Source of the DNA: Colwellia hornerae
GTDB lineage: Bacteria > Pseudomonadota > Gammaproteobacteria > Enterobacterales > Alteromonadaceae
DNA: 49,430 nt
Assembly: GCF_007954355.1 (NCBI RefSeq)
Contig: NZ_VOLR01000028.1
Location: forward strand, 1 to 49,430
Direction of reading: 5' to 3'
In this document: positions 34,492-46,450 of the stretch, piece by piece
How the letters are laid out: every line of letters begins with the position of its first letter
How positions within the stretch are numbered: the first letter of the stretch is position 1
Notes under the pieces: model-generated
The model's input: the letters and a program-made list of their open reading frames with translations, nothing else
Told to the model about the DNA's origin: nothing
Databases searched by the model: none
Position numbers and translations under genes: made by a program

Positions 34492-35871
34492 TTAATAAAA
34501 ATTAAGCGCGTCAACATGGAATAGTTTCTCTACATCATAAATATAACGTTTATTGACCAAGAACAGAATAACATGGTCTTCTGACATTATTTTTGTGTCA
34601 GAGTGAGCAATTAACACTTCATCCTGCCTAACAATGGCGCCAATGGTTGTGCCTGGTGGGAGTTTAATGGCTTGAATAGTTTTGCCGACGACTTTCGACG
34701 ATTTTTCATCGCCTTTAGCAATAATCTCAATAGCTTCTGCAGCACCGCCACGTAAGCTATATACGTTATCTATACTACCACGGCGGACATGTGTTAATAG
34801 CGCTGAAATAGTAGCATGCTGTGGTGATACGGCTATATCAATCTCACTGCCGTGTACTAAATCTATGTAAGCACTTCGCTGTATAAGTACCATCGCTTTA
34901 CGCACACCTAAACGTTTTGCTAACAACGACGACATAATATTCGCTTCATCGTCATTGGTGACCGCAATAAAGACGTCGAATTGGTCAATATGTTCTTCAA
35001 GTAACAGTTCTTGGTCGGAAGAATCACCGACAAAAACTAAGGTATCGTTAAGTTCTGATGCTAAATATTCCGCACGCTTTGGTGAACGTTCAATAAGTTT
35101 AACTTGATGGTTTTTTTCTAATATCTTGGCTAAACCGGCGCCTATATTACCACCGCCAGCAATCATAATTCTTTTGTATGACGCTTCGAGTTTTTGCAAT
35201 TCATTCATCACCGCTCGAATATGTATGGTTGCGGCAATAAAAAACACTTCATCATCGGCTTCAATAACGGTAGTACCGAGCGGACGAATAGGTTTGCCGT
35301 TACGATAAATAGCGGCAACTCGAGTATCAACATTGGGAATATGTTCACGCAAGGTTGATAGGGCATGGCCAACCAATAAACCACCATAATAAGCTTTTAC
35401 CGCGACTAGACTGACTTTCCCTTGGGCAAACTCTAAGACTTGTAGTGCGCCTGGATAATCAATTAAACGCGCAATATCACGGGTAACTAATTGTTCTGGG
35501 GCAATAACATGATCTACGGGGATGTTTTTTGATTGAAAGAGTTCTTTTTGATAGCGTAATATTTGTGATGAACGAATTCGGGCTATTTTATTTGCGGTGT
35601 TAAATAATGTATAACAAATTTGGCAGGCGAGCATATTTGTTGCGTCATCGCTACTTACCGCGATAACCAATTCGGCATCCTCTGCACCCGCTTGCTTTAA
35701 TACATCGGGGTGACAGCCATTACCAATAACAACTTGCAAGTCCATTTTATCTTGTAATTCATGCAAGGTTTCTGCATTGGTATCAATGAGCGTAATATCG
35801 TTACGCTCACCAACAAGATTTTCAGCTAATGTTCCGCCCACTTGCCCTGCGCCAATTATTATTATTTTCAT
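34492..35871 (-). CDS. trkA: Trk system potassium uptake regulatory protein TrkA
   Basis: TrkA is a peripheral NAD/ATP-binding RCK protein that gates TrkH. It is 459 aa (about 458 is usual), with two tandem halves. Each has a Rossmann TrkA-N domain, with [13 protein letters not shown] at residues 7-19 and [13 protein letters not shown] starting about 239, and a TrkA-C domain. It is the last gene of the def-fmt-rsmB-trkA group, 54 bp after rsmB. Confidence 0.97.
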   Translation of the reverse strand: MKIIIIGAGQVGGTLAENLVGERNDITLIDTNAETLHELQDKMDLQVVIGNGCHPDVLKQAGAEDAELVIAVSSDDATNMLACQICYTLFNTANKIARIRSSQILRYQKELFQSKNIPVDHVIAPEQLVTRDIARLIDYPGALQVLEFAQGKVSLVAVKAYYGGLLVGHALSTLREHIPNVDTRVAAIYRNGKPIRPLGTTVIEADDEVFFIAATIHIRAVMNELQKLEASYKRIMIAGGGNIGAGLAKILEKNHQVKLIERSPKRAEYLASELNDTLVFVGDSSDQELLLEEHIDQFDVFIAVTNDDEANIMSSLLAKRLGVRKAMVLIQRSAYIDLVHGSEIDIAVSPQHATISALLTHVRRGSIDNVYSLRGGAAEAIEIIAKGDEKSSKVVGKTIQAIKLPPGTTIGAIVRQDEVLIAHSDTKIMSEDHVILFLVNKRYIYDVEKLFHVDALNFY

Positions 35872-35925
35872 AAGTTAACTTTAATTTTTAGTCTTTAAAC
35901 GGCTAAGTTGAAAGAGCAACAGACC

Positions 35926-37224
35926 CTATTGTTTTTCTAATTTAGCGTAGTAAAAACCATCCATTGATTGTTCATTTGGCAAAATTTGCCAGCCAATGTC
36001 GGTTTGCTCATTTGTTATTGGTACTAATTTAGCATTGTTATTCTCAGATAAGAACTGTTCGATTTGCTCAATATTTTCTTCAGGTAAAATACTACAGGTT
36101 GCGTAAAGTAAAGTACCGCCGGGTTTAAGCAAAGACCAAATGTTTTTTAATATTTGTTGCTGTAATATTGCCAGCTTTTCAATATCTTCTGCTTTTCTCA
36201 ACCATTTTATATCGGGGTGGCGACGAATTACTCCGGTAGCCGAGCAGGGCGCATCCAGCAGAATACGGTCGAAAAGTTGTCCATCCCACCATTCTTTTGA
36301 AGCAGCATCAGCAGTAATCACTTCGGCTGATAAGTTAAGACGCGATAAGTTTTCTGCTACTCTCAATAAACGACTTTCTTCAATATCAATGGCCGTCATT
36401 TTAGCTAAGTTAGGGGTTAATTCTAGAATGTGGCAAGTTTTACCCCCTGGCGCAGCACAACAATCAAGTACTACATCGCCGGCTTGTGTATCGAGTAATG
36501 TCGCGGCTTGTTGAGCCGCACCATCTTGAACTGAGATCCAACCATCAATAAAACCAGGTAGCTTATTAACATCAACAGCATTAACGAGTTTAATCGCTGA
36601 TGATTTATCGTCAACAAGCGCTACAGGGATTTCTGCTTGCTCAAGTAAGGCTAAATATTCAGTGACATTATGGTGGCGTTGATTGACCCTTAACCACATC
36701 GGCGGTCGCTCTAAATTAGCATTAAGAATTTCTTGCCATTGGTCTGGATAAGCGTTTTGAACTTTTTTGATAAACCAACTAGGGTGTGAATATTTTATCG
36801 GATCAGGTAACTTTGCTGCAATTTCAGCAGCATCTTCTTTGGCTAGATTCCGCTGAATATTACGTAAGACGCCATTAATTAAACCTCTTAAAAAATCACA
36901 CTTTAAAGGTTTTGTCGCCGCTACCGTTTCACTCACCGCGGCATGGTCGGGAATACGGGTATGTTTTACTTGATATATACCCACTAGAATAAGAAAGTGA
37001 CCAACCCGTTGTTTACCTTTTAATGGTTTATCCATTAGCTGGCGTAAGTCATATTCAAGGGCAGGTAGATAGCGTAAAACGCCGTAACAAAGTTCCTGTA
37101 AAAGGCCTTTATCTTTACCTTCTACTTTCGCTTGAGCTTTGGGTAATTCATCGCTAAGACTTCTGCCTTTATCGACAACAGCAAAACAACACCTTGCCGC
37201 TAGAGCTCTAATATTAGTCGCCAT
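35926..37224 (-). CDS. rsmB: 16S rRNA (cytosine967-C5)-methyltransferase RsmB
   Basis: RsmB methylates C967 in 16S rRNA. The 432-aa protein has an N-terminal NusB-like helical domain (about 1-140) and a Rossmann methyltransferase domain. The SAM site is VLDCCAAPGGKTCHI. The two motif cysteines are in DAPCSATGVIRRHPDIKW and ATCSILPEEN, the second being the nucleophile of this family. Its ATG overlaps the fmt stop by one base, so the two are translationally coupled. Confidence 0.96.
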   Translation of the reverse strand: MATNIRALAARCCFAVVDKGRSLSDELPKAQAKVEGKDKGLLQELCYGVLRYLPALEYDLRQLMDKPLKGKQRVGHFLILVGIYQVKHTRIPDHAAVSETVAATKPLKCDFLRGLINGVLRNIQRNLAKEDAAEIAAKLPDPIKYSHPSWFIKKVQNAYPDQWQEILNANLERPPMWLRVNQRHHNVTEYLALLEQAEIPVALVDDKSSAIKLVNAVDVNKLPGFIDGWISVQDGAAQQAATLLDTQAGDVVLDCCAAPGGKTCHILELTPNLAKMTAIDIEESRLLRVAENLSRLNLSAEVITADAASKEWWDGQLFDRILLDAPCSATGVIRRHPDIKWLRKAEDIEKLAILQQQILKNIWSLLKPGGTLLYATCSILPEENIEQIEQFLSENNNAKLVPITNEQTDIGWQILPNEQSMDGFYYAKLEKQ

Positions 37225-38216
37225 TATTGTTCACTCAAGTTGTTTGCAGTTAAGTTATTAATATTGCTATGTTCAGCAAACCATAGTGCTTTTCCGTTTA
37301 AAATATCACGCGCTGGCATTGGCTTTTTACCGGGTAATTGTAATGACGCTAAGCATAGTGAGCCAGAGGCTGTAGCAACAGTAACGCCATTTTTATTTGC
37401 CGATATTATTGTCCCAGGAAGATAGCCATGAGCATCATCAGTAAAGCTTGCCTGCCAAACACGAATACGATGTTCGGTATTTTTTTCATCAGTAAAGGTA
37501 AATTGTGCGACTGGCCATGGCATATAAGCACGAATCTTACGATGAAGCTCTGCAGCGGATAATTGCCAATCTAATTCTGCTTCATCTTTATCAAGTTTGG
37601 CGGCATAGTTAGCTAAATTATTATCTTGAGGTTCGGCGTTATGTTTATTTTCAGCCATTAAATCAAGTGTGCTCAGTAAAGCAATCGGACCAATACGAGC
37701 TAATTTGTCATAGAGTGTTGCACTAGTATCTTGTTGAGTAATTTCACAGGTTGCTTTAGCTATCATGTCACCGGTGTCTAAACCTTTGTCCATCTGCATA
37801 ATGGTCACACCCGTTTCTTTATCACCTGCTTCTAATGAACGTTGAATAGGTGCAGCGCCACGCCATTTCGGTAATATTGAGCCATGTACATTTACGCAGC
37901 CTAAACGTGGTGCTTCTAAAATAACCATTGGCAGTAATAAACCGTAAGCGACTACCACCATAATATCAGCATTATAGTTGGCCAGCTTTTCTTGATCGCC
38001 AGCGTCTTTAAAATTAACCGGTTGTTCAACAACAATATCATGCGCTAAAGCGAGTTCTTTGGTAGCACAAGCGGTTAGCTTCTTACCACGTCCAGCACGT
38101 TTATCGGGAGGGCAGTAAACCGCTACCACCTCATGATGAGAGTTAATGAGCGCCGCCAGATGTTGTGCAGCAAAGTCTGGCGTGCCAGCAAAAATAATTT
38201 TAAGAGCTTTTGACAA
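37224..38216 (-). CDS. fmt: Methionyl-tRNA formyltransferase Fmt
   Basis: Fmt formylates initiator Met-tRNA using 10-formyltetrahydrofolate. The 330-aa protein starts with [15 protein letters not shown] and has the catalytic segment [19 protein letters not shown] with Asn/His. [15 protein letters not shown] contains the catalytic aspartate, and a C-terminal OB-fold binds tRNA. It follows def by 35 bp, the classic pairing that adds and later removes the N-terminal formyl group. Confidence 0.97.
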   Translation of the reverse strand: MSKALKIIFAGTPDFAAQHLAALINSHHEVVAVYCPPDKRAGRGKKLTACATKELALAHDIVVEQPVNFKDAGDQEKLANYNADIMVVVAYGLLLPMVILEAPRLGCVNVHGSILPKWRGAAPIQRSLEAGDKETGVTIMQMDKGLDTGDMIAKATCEITQQDTSATLYDKLARIGPIALLSTLDLMAENKHNAEPQDNNLANYAAKLDKDEAELDWQLSAAELHRKIRAYMPWPVAQFTFTDEKNTEHRIRVWQASFTDDAHGYLPGTIISANKNGVTVATASGSLCLASLQLPGKKPMPARDILNGKALWFAEHSNINNLTANNLSEQ

Positions 38217-38251
38217 GGTTTTATTCCGAATTATATTAATAAAAACAATAA

Positions 38252-38761
38252 TTAATTGTTGGCTAAACGTGCTTCTTTTTCTAGTTTTGCTTTTATACGC
38301 TGGCGTTTTAATGGTGATAGATAATCAACAAATAACTTACCATCTAGATGATCTAATTCATGTTGAATACAAACTGCTAGTAACTCAGTTGCGTTTAAGG
38401 TGAAGGCTTGTCCGTCTCGGTCGAGCGCTTTCACGGTCACTTCCGTGTAACGGTCAACTTTTGCATAGCAACCGGGCACAGATAAACAACCTTCTTCATT
38501 AATTTCGGTCGTATCACTATGGCTAATTATTTCTGGATTGATCAAGACATAAGATTGGTCTTCGTCTTCAGAAACATTAATCACAACAATACGCTGATGG
38601 ACATTGACCTGGGTGGCAGCTAAACCAACACCGTTCTCTTCTCGCATGGTCTCAAACATGTCATCAATTATTTGTTGTACATCACTGTTAATGTTTTCAA
38701 CAGGTGCCGCTTTAGTGCGCAAGCGTTCGTCAGGAAATCTAAGTACGTTTAAAATAGTCAT
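38252..38761 (-). CDS. def: Peptide deformylase Def
   Basis: Def is a metallohydrolase that removes the formyl group from nascent proteins. The 169-aa protein has all three motifs: GVGLAATQV (I), EEGCLSVPG (II, metal-binding Cys) and [16 protein letters not shown] (III, HExxH-type metal site). It heads the def-fmt-rsmB-trkA group and diverges from the LysM gene across 124 bp. Confidence 0.98.
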   Translation of the reverse strand: MTILNVLRFPDERLRTKAAPVENINSDVQQIIDDMFETMREENGVGLAATQVNVHQRIVVINVSEDEDQSYVLINPEIISHSDTTEINEEGCLSVPGCYAKVDRYTEVTVKALDRDGQAFTLNATELLAVCIQHELDHLDGKLFVDYLSPLKRQRIKAKLEKEARLANN

Positions 38762-38885
38762 AAATATTCAAAAAATTCGCGAAATATCGCATTGAGTGTT
38801 ATGTTTCAATTTTAGCTATTAAATATAATTAATAATAGTGGTTTAGGCTAAAAGCTTAATATATCTGTTTAATAGGCGAACTATC

Positions 38886-39983
38886 ATGCTAATACGTAGT
38901 TTATTGTTAATCGTCAGCTTGTCTTTCTCAGTATTGATTGCTGCTGATGAGTTAACATTAAATAAAAATGCTCCAAAATCTTACTTTGTTAAAAAGGGGG
39001 ACACTTTGTGGGACATTTCAGCAATCTTCCTCAAGCAGCCTTGGCTATGGCCAAAGTTGTGGCGACTGAATCCTGATATTAATAACCCTCATTTAATTTA
39101 TCCGGGTGACGAACTTCGCTTAGTTTTTGACGAACAAGGACAACCGATGTTAGTGCGTGGCAAACCTGAACTTAAATGGTCGCCTCGAGCTCGGGTACAA
39201 TTAAAAGATCAATCTGCTATTTCAAGCTTATCCTTGGATGTTATTGCGCCTTATATCAAGTACAGCCGAATTTTATCGGAAGATGACATTGCAAAGCTCC
39301 CTTATATATTAGGCAGTGATGAAGGTTATAATTCAAGTATTGACGGCTTTAATCTCTATGTAAACGGCGAATTAGAGTTGGGCAAAGGTTACGGCATATA
39401 TCAAAAAGAAAAGCCGATTTATGACCCTGAAACGCAAGAGCTTCTAGGCTACAACATTGGTGTTGTCGGTACGGGTAAAGTTTTACGTAGCGGTGATAGT
39501 GACAATAACGTACCCGCTACCTTGTATGTCGATGGCGTCAAACAAGAAATTCGTTCAGGTGATTTCATTATGCCGGTTAATGAAAATCAACAATATCCAT
39601 CATTTTTTACCCTAAAGCCGGCGACTAAATCTTTACGTGGACTGATTATAAACAGTATGAGTGGTTTGAGCGAATTTGGAAAACTCGAAGTCGTGATGAT
39701 TAATCGCGGTGCAGAGCATGCTGTTGAACAAGGAGATATTGTCTCGGTAAAACGGATCAGTCCAGGTGTTGTTGAAACAAGTAATGGTCCAACGTATACC
39801 AAAGGCGCATCTCGTTGGAATCGTATGGCAAATGTTGACAATTCTGATTATAAAATGCCAGAAGAGGTTGTCGGCGAGATGATGGTTTTTAAAGTGTATC
39901 AGCAAGTTAGCTTAGCGCTCGTTATGCGTTCAAGTAAACCACTTCGATTACAAGATATTATTACTTCACCGATGGAAAATTAA
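38886..39983 (+). CDS. Exported LysM-domain protein
   Basis: This 365-aa secreted protein has an N-terminal signal peptide (LIRSLLLIVSLSFSVLIAAD, cleavage near residue 20-21). One LysM peptidoglycan-binding domain follows (about 32-80, YFVKKGDTLWDISAIFLKQP then LWRLNPDINNPHLIYPGDELRL). The rest has no motif that I recognise. It lies between def and dprA, the position of a LysM gene in many marine gammaproteobacteria. The function is unproven and a cell-wall role is inferred. TATAAT at 38824-38829 could be its -10. Confidence 0.9.
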   Translation: MLIRSLLLIVSLSFSVLIAADELTLNKNAPKSYFVKKGDTLWDISAIFLKQPWLWPKLWRLNPDINNPHLIYPGDELRLVFDEQGQPMLVRGKPELKWSPRARVQLKDQSAISSLSLDVIAPYIKYSRILSEDDIAKLPYILGSDEGYNSSIDGFNLYVNGELELGKGYGIYQKEKPIYDPETQELLGYNIGVVGTGKVLRSGDSDNNVPATLYVDGVKQEIRSGDFIMPVNENQQYPSFFTLKPATKSLRGLIINSMSGLSEFGKLEVVMINRGAEHAVEQGDIVSVKRISPGVVETSNGPTYTKGASRWNRMANVDNSDYKMPEEVVGEMMVFKVYQQVSLALVMRSSKPLRLQDIITSPMEN

Positions 39984-40041
39984 CGGGTAGGCAATTGACC
40001 TTAATTAACAAGTAAAAACCGCTGTACTTAAGGAGAAGACA

Positions 40042-41199
40042 GTGACAGTAAAGCATAGTTCAGCTGATATTCCTCAACAAGGCGATGAGCATAAAAATAA
40101 AAGCGCAAGTCACTTTTGGCTAGCGCTTAAGCTTATACCACGGCTAGCAATCCATAAAAAATTAAGACTGGTAGAACTCTTTGGAGTAGAACAACTCTTT
40201 CATTCCTCACAACAACTGTCTTCATTAAACCTTACTGAAAAACAAAGAGCGGCGATCAGAACTCCTGATTGGCAAAGAATCTCTGATATTATTGCTGCCA
40301 CTGAGCAATGTCTTAGTAGTATTATTCCTTTTGTTGATTCGCGTTACCCCGCACAGTTAAAGCAAATTTATGATCCGCCGTTAATTTTATTTGCCCAAGG
40401 AAATATTAGCCTATTAAACCGAGCGCAAATTGCGATGGTGGGGAGTCGAGATGCCAGTATTAATGGTCGAGAGAATGCCTTTAAATTTGCACAGCAGTTA
40501 GCAAATGCAGGATTAGTGATCACGAGTGGTTTAGCGCTAGGTATAGATGGCTCTGCTCATCAGGGCACTTTATCCGTAGGAGGTAACACCATTGCGGTTG
40601 TTGCAACCGGTTTAGACCAAGTGTATCCAGCAAGGCATCGATTACTCGCAAAAAATATTCTAGACAATGATGGTGCTATTATCAGTGAATTCCCTCCTAA
40701 CACGCCACCTAAACCCGGTTACTTTCCCAAGCGAAATAGACTTATTAGTGGTTTAAGTATCGGTGTGCTTGTGGTTGAAGCCACCATTAAAAGTGGTTCC
40801 TTGGTAACCGCTCGTTGCGCCATAGAACAAAATCGTGACGTGTTTGCTATACCAAGCACTATTAATAATCCGCAAGCTAAAGGGTGTCATTGGCTCATTA
40901 AACAAGGTGCTAAACTTGTCGATAATATTGCCGATATAGTAGATGAAATAGATCGGCTGCCACAAAGTGGTCTAAACTTAACAATAAACAAAGAGAAAGA
41001 ACAAAGCTTAGAAAAAAGTCAAAAACAACACTTGTTTAACGATTCATTGTTAGCTAGTGTGGGTTATGAAATCACCCCCGTAGATATGGTGGTTTCACGA
41101 AGTAGACTACCGATAGATGTAGTACTAACTCGGTTAACAATGTTAGAGCTTAAAGGTCTGGTTGCTACGGTTCCAGGAGGTTACCTAAGAGTAAAATAG
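40042..41199 (+). CDS. dprA: DNA processing protein DprA (Smf)
   Basis: DprA binds incoming single-stranded DNA and loads RecA during natural transformation. The 385-aa protein starts with GTG (40042), supported by AAGGAG 6-7 nt upstream. An N-terminal SAM-like helical region precedes the Rossmann fold, with MVGSRDASINGRENAF, SGLALGIDGSAHQGTL, GLDQVYPARHRLLA and PKRNRLISGLS. A C-terminal winged-helix domain ends at 385. It lies 9 bp before smg. Confidence 0.96.
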   Translation: MTVKHSSADIPQQGDEHKNKSASHFWLALKLIPRLAIHKKLRLVELFGVEQLFHSSQQLSSLNLTEKQRAAIRTPDWQRISDIIAATEQCLSSIIPFVDSRYPAQLKQIYDPPLILFAQGNISLLNRAQIAMVGSRDASINGRENAFKFAQQLANAGLVITSGLALGIDGSAHQGTLSVGGNTIAVVATGLDQVYPARHRLLAKNILDNDGAIISEFPPNTPPKPGYFPKRNRLISGLSIGVLVVEATIKSGSLVTARCAIEQNRDVFAIPSTINNPQAKGCHWLIKQGAKLVDNIADIVDEIDRLPQSGLNLTINKEKEQSLEKSQKQHLFNDSLLASVGYEITPVDMVVSRSRLPIDVVLTRLTMLELKGLVATVPGGYLRVK

Positions 41200-41208
41200 G
41201 GGCTAATT

Positions 41209-41682
41209 ATGTTTGATATACTGATGTATCTTTTTGAAAACTATATACATAGTGAAGCCGAAATTATGGTGGATCATGAGTCATTAACGGATGAACTTAC
41301 CCGAGCAGGTTTTCATCAAGACGAAATATATAAAGCGTTAAGTTGGTTAGAAAAGCTAGCTGCATTGCAAGACACTGATGCTTATCCGTATTTAACGCGA
41401 GTAGGGCGTCGTTCAGTTCGTGTTTATGTTGATGATGAAATGCAATTACTTGACGTAGAGTGTCGAGGTTTTCTCTTGTTCTTAGAGCAAGTTAATGTCC
41501 TTGATTTTACCACACGAGAAATGGTTATTGACCGCGTAATGGAATTAGACACTAAGTTCTTTTCGATTGATGATTTAAAGTGGGTGGTACTTATGGTGCT
41601 ATTTAATGTGCCAGGTAAAGAAAATGCTTACTCACAAATGGAAGATCTTATTTTTGATGAGCAAGAAGGCCCATTACATTAA
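41209..41682 (+). CDS. smg: DUF494 family protein Smg
   Basis: This 157-aa acidic protein belongs to the Smg/DUF494 family and begins [19 protein letters not shown]. No enzymatic motif is seen and its function is unknown. Its constant place next to dprA across gammaproteobacteria suggests cotranscription with it. Confidence 0.94.
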   Translation: MFDILMYLFENYIHSEAEIMVDHESLTDELTRAGFHQDEIYKALSWLEKLAALQDTDAYPYLTRVGRRSVRVYVDDEMQLLDVECRGFLLFLEQVNVLDFTTREMVIDRVMELDTKFFSIDDLKWVVLMVLFNVPGKENAYSQMEDLIFDEQEGPLH

Positions 41683-41757
41683 GTGTCAATCGTATAACTC
41701 GCTTAAGTTTAGCTAATCGTGGCATAATAACGTTAACAATATTCTAGTGAATGCATT

Positions 41758-42333
41758 ATGCCTAATTCTGATAAACCCTTATTTTCACAGCACGAACATG
41801 CTTTAGAAAAAGCGTATGAAGTGTGCCCAGAATGTGGCAGTGAAATTGTTATAAAGAATAGTAAGTCAGGAAAGTTTTTTGGCTGTGCTTCATATCCTGC
41901 TTGCGAATTTACCCGTCCAGTTGTCGAACACGAACGTTTAGAAGATAAAGTCTTAGCCGGCACTGAATGTCCAGAGTGTCAACATGAACTTGCGGTTAAA
42001 CAAGGCCGATATGGAATGTTTATCGGTTGTTCTAATTATCCTCAATGTCATCACATTGAAGATACTAGTGGCCAAGAAGACGTTGGTGTAGCTTGCCCGC
42101 AGTGTCAGAAAAAGGGTAAGCAAGCAGAATTAACTGAGCGCACCAATCGCTATGGAAAAACTTTTTATTCTTGCGAGCAATATCCTAAATGCAAGTATGT
42201 CCTTAATTACCCGCCCGTTGCTGAAAAATGCCCTCAATGCCAATGGCCGATATTAGTGAAGCGCAAAATGGCCAGCGGTAATGTCATAATATGTCCAGAA
42301 AAGAAATGCACCTATAAGCGTAAAGAGATATAA
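41758..42333 (+). CDS. yrdD: Topoisomerase-type zinc-ribbon DNA-binding protein (YrdD-like)
   Basis: The 191-aa protein is made almost wholly of four C4 zinc fingers like those at the C terminus of topoisomerase I. The finger starts are [10 protein letters not shown] (about residue 22), [10 protein letters not shown] (about 64), [10 protein letters not shown] (about 106) and [10 protein letters not shown] (about 155), each followed by a C-x(4)-C-type second knuckle such as GCASYPAC. No catalytic topoisomerase domain is present. A nucleic-acid-binding role is inferred. Confidence 0.92.
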   Translation: MPNSDKPLFSQHEHALEKAYEVCPECGSEIVIKNSKSGKFFGCASYPACEFTRPVVEHERLEDKVLAGTECPECQHELAVKQGRYGMFIGCSNYPQCHHIEDTSGQEDVGVACPQCQKKGKQAELTERTNRYGKTFYSCEQYPKCKYVLNYPPVAEKCPQCQWPILVKRKMASGNVIICPEKKCTYKRKEI

Positions 42334-42370
42334 TAAGTGCAATTATTTAACTAAACTTCTGGAGAGACAA

Positions 42371-42874
42371 ATGTCATCAACTTTTGTTGCAATTTTAATG
42401 GGTTCAGATTCTGACCTACCTGTTATGCAAGCGACTATCAGCGTTTTAAAAACATTCGGTATTGAACACGAAGTACGTGTTCGTTCAGCACACAGAACGC
42501 CTGATGCTGCTAAAGCTTATGTAAAGGACGCTGAAGAACGTGGTTGTAAAGTATTTATCTGTGCTGCGGGTTTAGCGGCACATTTAGCCGGCGCTGTTGC
42601 AGGTATGACCACTCGTCCAGTTATTGGTGTTCCAATTGATAACGGACCACTACAAGGTCATGATGCCTTACTTTCTACCGTTATGATGCCAGGTGGAATA
42701 CCGGTTGCAACTGTTGCTATTGGTAAAGCTGGCGCTAAAAATGCCGGTTATTTAGCTGCACAGATATTAGGTGTTGCTGATCAATCTATTGCTGAAAAAG
42801 TAAAAGCAGAACGTGCAGCTAATGTTATTGCTTTACTTGCGAAAGATGAAGCGATGCAAGCAAAGTTAACTTAA
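42371..42874 (+). CDS. purE: N5-carboxyaminoimidazole ribonucleotide mutase PurE
   Basis: PurE rearranges N5-CAIR to CAIR in purine synthesis. The 167-aa protein has the family motifs [12 protein letters not shown] (about residues 8-19), SAHRTPDAA and [13 protein letters not shown]. The usual GAGGAAHLPG loop reads [10 protein letters not shown] here, a variant also found in part of the family. No purK, normally paired with it, follows: a terminator lies directly downstream. It may depend on a distant purK or on bicarbonate/CO2 chemistry. Confidence 0.94.
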   Translation: MSSTFVAILMGSDSDLPVMQATISVLKTFGIEHEVRVRSAHRTPDAAKAYVKDAEERGCKVFICAAGLAAHLAGAVAGMTTRPVIGVPIDNGPLQGHDALLSTVMMPGGIPVATVAIGKAGAKNAGYLAAQILGVADQSIAEKVKAERAANVIALLAKDEAMQAKLT

Positions 42875-42896
42875 CTGAGTCTTTATCCGTTACTTG

Positions 42897-42923
42897 AAAA
42901 ACCAGCTATTTGCTGGTTTTTTT
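42897..42923 (+). terminator. Terminator after purE
   Basis: The stem AAAAACCAGC (42897-42906) / GCTGGTTTTT (42912-42921) with 5-nt loop TATTT runs into a T tract. Confidence 0.9.
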
Positions 42924-43034
42924 ATTGCCAACATTTACCCTTATGTTTTGTTTAGTTAAAATATAAAGACTTCCTGCGAATAAATACCATAATCCTTACA
43001 AGACTCGTCTAGTTATGTACTGCGACGAATGTTA

Positions 43035-43097
43035 ATAGTCAAATTACGCCATTAGACCAAAGGATAATTTTTATACACAATAATAGGCGTAAACTAT
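43035..43097 (+). promoter_or_regulatory. Imperfect inverted repeat upstream of the acyl-CoA ligase gene
   Basis: ATAGT (43035-43039) and TTACGCC (43044-43050) are complementary to GGCGTAA (43086-43092) and ACTAT (43093-43097), with a 4-nt bulge and a 35-nt AT-rich centre. It may be a paired operator around a promoter or a leader hairpin. I see no other feature in 42924-43165. Confidence 0.35.
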
Positions 43098-43165
43098 CCC
43101 CAGTGAGTGCAAAAATTAAGTAGCACTAAATAGCTACCAGCACCGTAATATGATGAGGAAAGTCG

Positions 43166-44788
43166 ATGAATAATATTTATGACCAAGGCTTAGAAAAAGT
43201 TGCAGCCAATAGCCAGCCTTTAACACCGATTAACTTTTTAAACCGAACCGCCGATGTTCATCCTGAACGCGTTGCCATAATTCATGGTAAACAAAAAATT
43301 ACTTATCGCGAATACCGTAATAATGTCAGACGCCTAGCCTCAGCATTAATGCAACGCGGTGTTAAGCCCGGTAATACTGTGGCAATAATGGCGGCTAATA
43401 TCCCTGCCTTTTTAGATGCCCATTATGGTGTGCCGTTAACGGGGGCAGTATTACATTCTATAAATATTCGTTTAGACGCTGAGAGTATTGCTTTTCTTTT
43501 CGACCATGGCGAATGTGACGTACTCTTAACCGACACAGCTTTTTCATCTGTGGTAAAAAAAGCACTAACCTTATGTTCACGTCAACCGCTGATTATTGAT
43601 ATCGATGATGTAATGAGTGAAGGTGGTGAGCGTTTAGGTTGTGTTGAGTATCAAGACTTACTTGTTGAAGGTAATGAAAATTTCACAGGAAGTTTAATTG
43701 ATGATGAATGGCAAGCACTGGCGTTAAATTATACCTCAGGGACAACGGGTAACCCAAAAGGTGTGGTCTATTCACATCGTGGCGCTTATTTAAACTCGCT
43801 GGGTAACAACATGATCTGGCCATTAGGTAATAACTCTGTGTACCTGTGGACACTGCCAATGTTCCATTGTAATGGTTGGTGTTTTCCATGGACTGTTGTT
43901 GCTGTGGGTGGAACACAAGTTTGCTTAAGGCAGGTAGAAGTTAGCGCAATCATTGAAAGTTTAATTGAACATAAGGTCAGCCATTTTTGTGGCGCGCCAA
44001 TTGTCTTAAATATGATTTTAAATGCAGATCAAGCGCTATTGGCAAAAGTACCGCGTGGCATAAATATTATGACCGCGGGTGCACCACCACCACCTTCTGT
44101 CATTAAAGGAATGGAAGCAATGGGATTTGATATCACTCAAGGTTATGGTCTAACCGAGGTTTATGGACCTTGTGTGGTAAGTGAGTGGAAAGATGAATGG
44201 AATGATAAAAGTGACGATGAACGAGCGGCGTTAAAAGCGCGTCAAGGTGTGCGCTACCCTACGCAAGAAGAAGTCGATGTATTAGACCCCGACACGATGC
44301 AACCGGTACCTTGTAATGCTGAAACGGTTGGTGAAATTATGTTTCGTGGTAATAGCATGATGAAAGGTTATTTAAAAAATGAGAAAGCGACCAATGAAGC
44401 ATTTAAACATGGTTGGTTTCATTCTGGTGATTTAGCCGTTAAGCATCCCGATGGTTATATTGAAATAAGAGATCGTTCTAAAGATATTATTATTTCAGGT
44501 GGAGAAAATATATCTTCAGTAGAAATCGAAAGTATTTTATATCAACACCCTGATATTTTAGAGGCAGCTGTTGTTGCTAAAAGTGATGAAAAATGGGGTG
44601 AAACACCCTGTGCCTTTGTTTCATTAAAGCGAGGCCGAAGCGCTACAGAGCAAGATATCATTAGTTTTTGTCGAGAACATATGGCTACATTTAAAGCCCC
44701 TAAGAAAATCGTGTTTAGTGATTTACCAAAAACTTCGACAGGTAAAGTACAAAAATTTATTTTACGTGAAAAAGTCAAAAGTCTCTGA
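43166..44788 (+). CDS. Acyl-CoA synthetase (AMP-forming), short/medium-chain type
   Basis: This 540-aa ANL-superfamily ligase activates a carboxylic acid via acyl-AMP to acyl-CoA. The P-loop motif is YTSGTTGNPKGVVYSH (from about residue 189). The acyl-binding region is MFHCNGWCFPWTVVAVGG, motif YGLTEVYGP lies near 330, and the hinge is GWFHSGDLAVKHPDGYIEIRDRSKDII. The C-terminal catalytic lysine is in LPKTSTGKVQKFILREK. It resembles the group of medium-chain and plant AAE-like ligases, but the substrate cannot be told from sequence. GAGGAAA precedes the ATG. It stands alone between two terminators, interrupting the purE-tsaC neighbourhood. Confidence 0.9.
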   Translation: MNNIYDQGLEKVAANSQPLTPINFLNRTADVHPERVAIIHGKQKITYREYRNNVRRLASALMQRGVKPGNTVAIMAANIPAFLDAHYGVPLTGAVLHSINIRLDAESIAFLFDHGECDVLLTDTAFSSVVKKALTLCSRQPLIIDIDDVMSEGGERLGCVEYQDLLVEGNENFTGSLIDDEWQALALNYTSGTTGNPKGVVYSHRGAYLNSLGNNMIWPLGNNSVYLWTLPMFHCNGWCFPWTVVAVGGTQVCLRQVEVSAIIESLIEHKVSHFCGAPIVLNMILNADQALLAKVPRGINIMTAGAPPPPSVIKGMEAMGFDITQGYGLTEVYGPCVVSEWKDEWNDKSDDERAALKARQGVRYPTQEEVDVLDPDTMQPVPCNAETVGEIMFRGNSMMKGYLKNEKATNEAFKHGWFHSGDLAVKHPDGYIEIRDRSKDIIISGGENISSVEIESILYQHPDILEAAVVAKSDEKWGETPCAFVSLKRGRSATEQDIISFCREHMATFKAPKKIVFSDLPKTSTGKVQKFILREKVKSL

Positions 44789-44797
44789 TAACTATCA

Positions 44798-44852
44798 AGT
44801 GTTTAATTTTGGCGATAAAATTATTTTTATCTGAAATTAAACACTTATTTTA
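44798..44852 (+). terminator. Long AT-rich hairpin, probable terminator of the acyl-CoA ligase gene
   Basis: The outer 13-bp stem (44798-44810 / 44835-44847) and inner 7-bp stem GATAAAA/TTTTATC are separated by a small internal loop. The hairpin starts 10 nt after the stop codon and a moderately T-rich tail follows. Confidence 0.65.
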
Positions 44853-44910
44853 TCTGCTAGATAAACGCCGTATAATCAGAAAATAATCCTTTTATTTTCC
44901 ATTATTATTT

Positions 44911-46367
<1,457 letters not shown>

Positions 46368-46420
46368 CCCTTATCGCCTATAATTATAATAAGTCTGCTA
46401 GATTTTATTAATTACCGATT

Positions 46421-46450
46421 AAACGAGAAGCGTTAAGCTTCTCGTTTTTT
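46421..46450 (+). terminator. Terminator after hemF
   Basis: A perfect 11-bp stem AAACGAGAAGC / GCTTCTCGTTT with loop GTTAA is followed by a T run. The remaining 200 bp before the outer membrane protein gene is AT-rich. TATAAA near 46607 is a possible -10 for that gene. Confidence 0.92.

Noticed and set aside
41089-41100. parS-like GGTTTCACGAAG in dprA
   Set aside because: Only one half of the palindrome matches, so ParB binding is unlikely.
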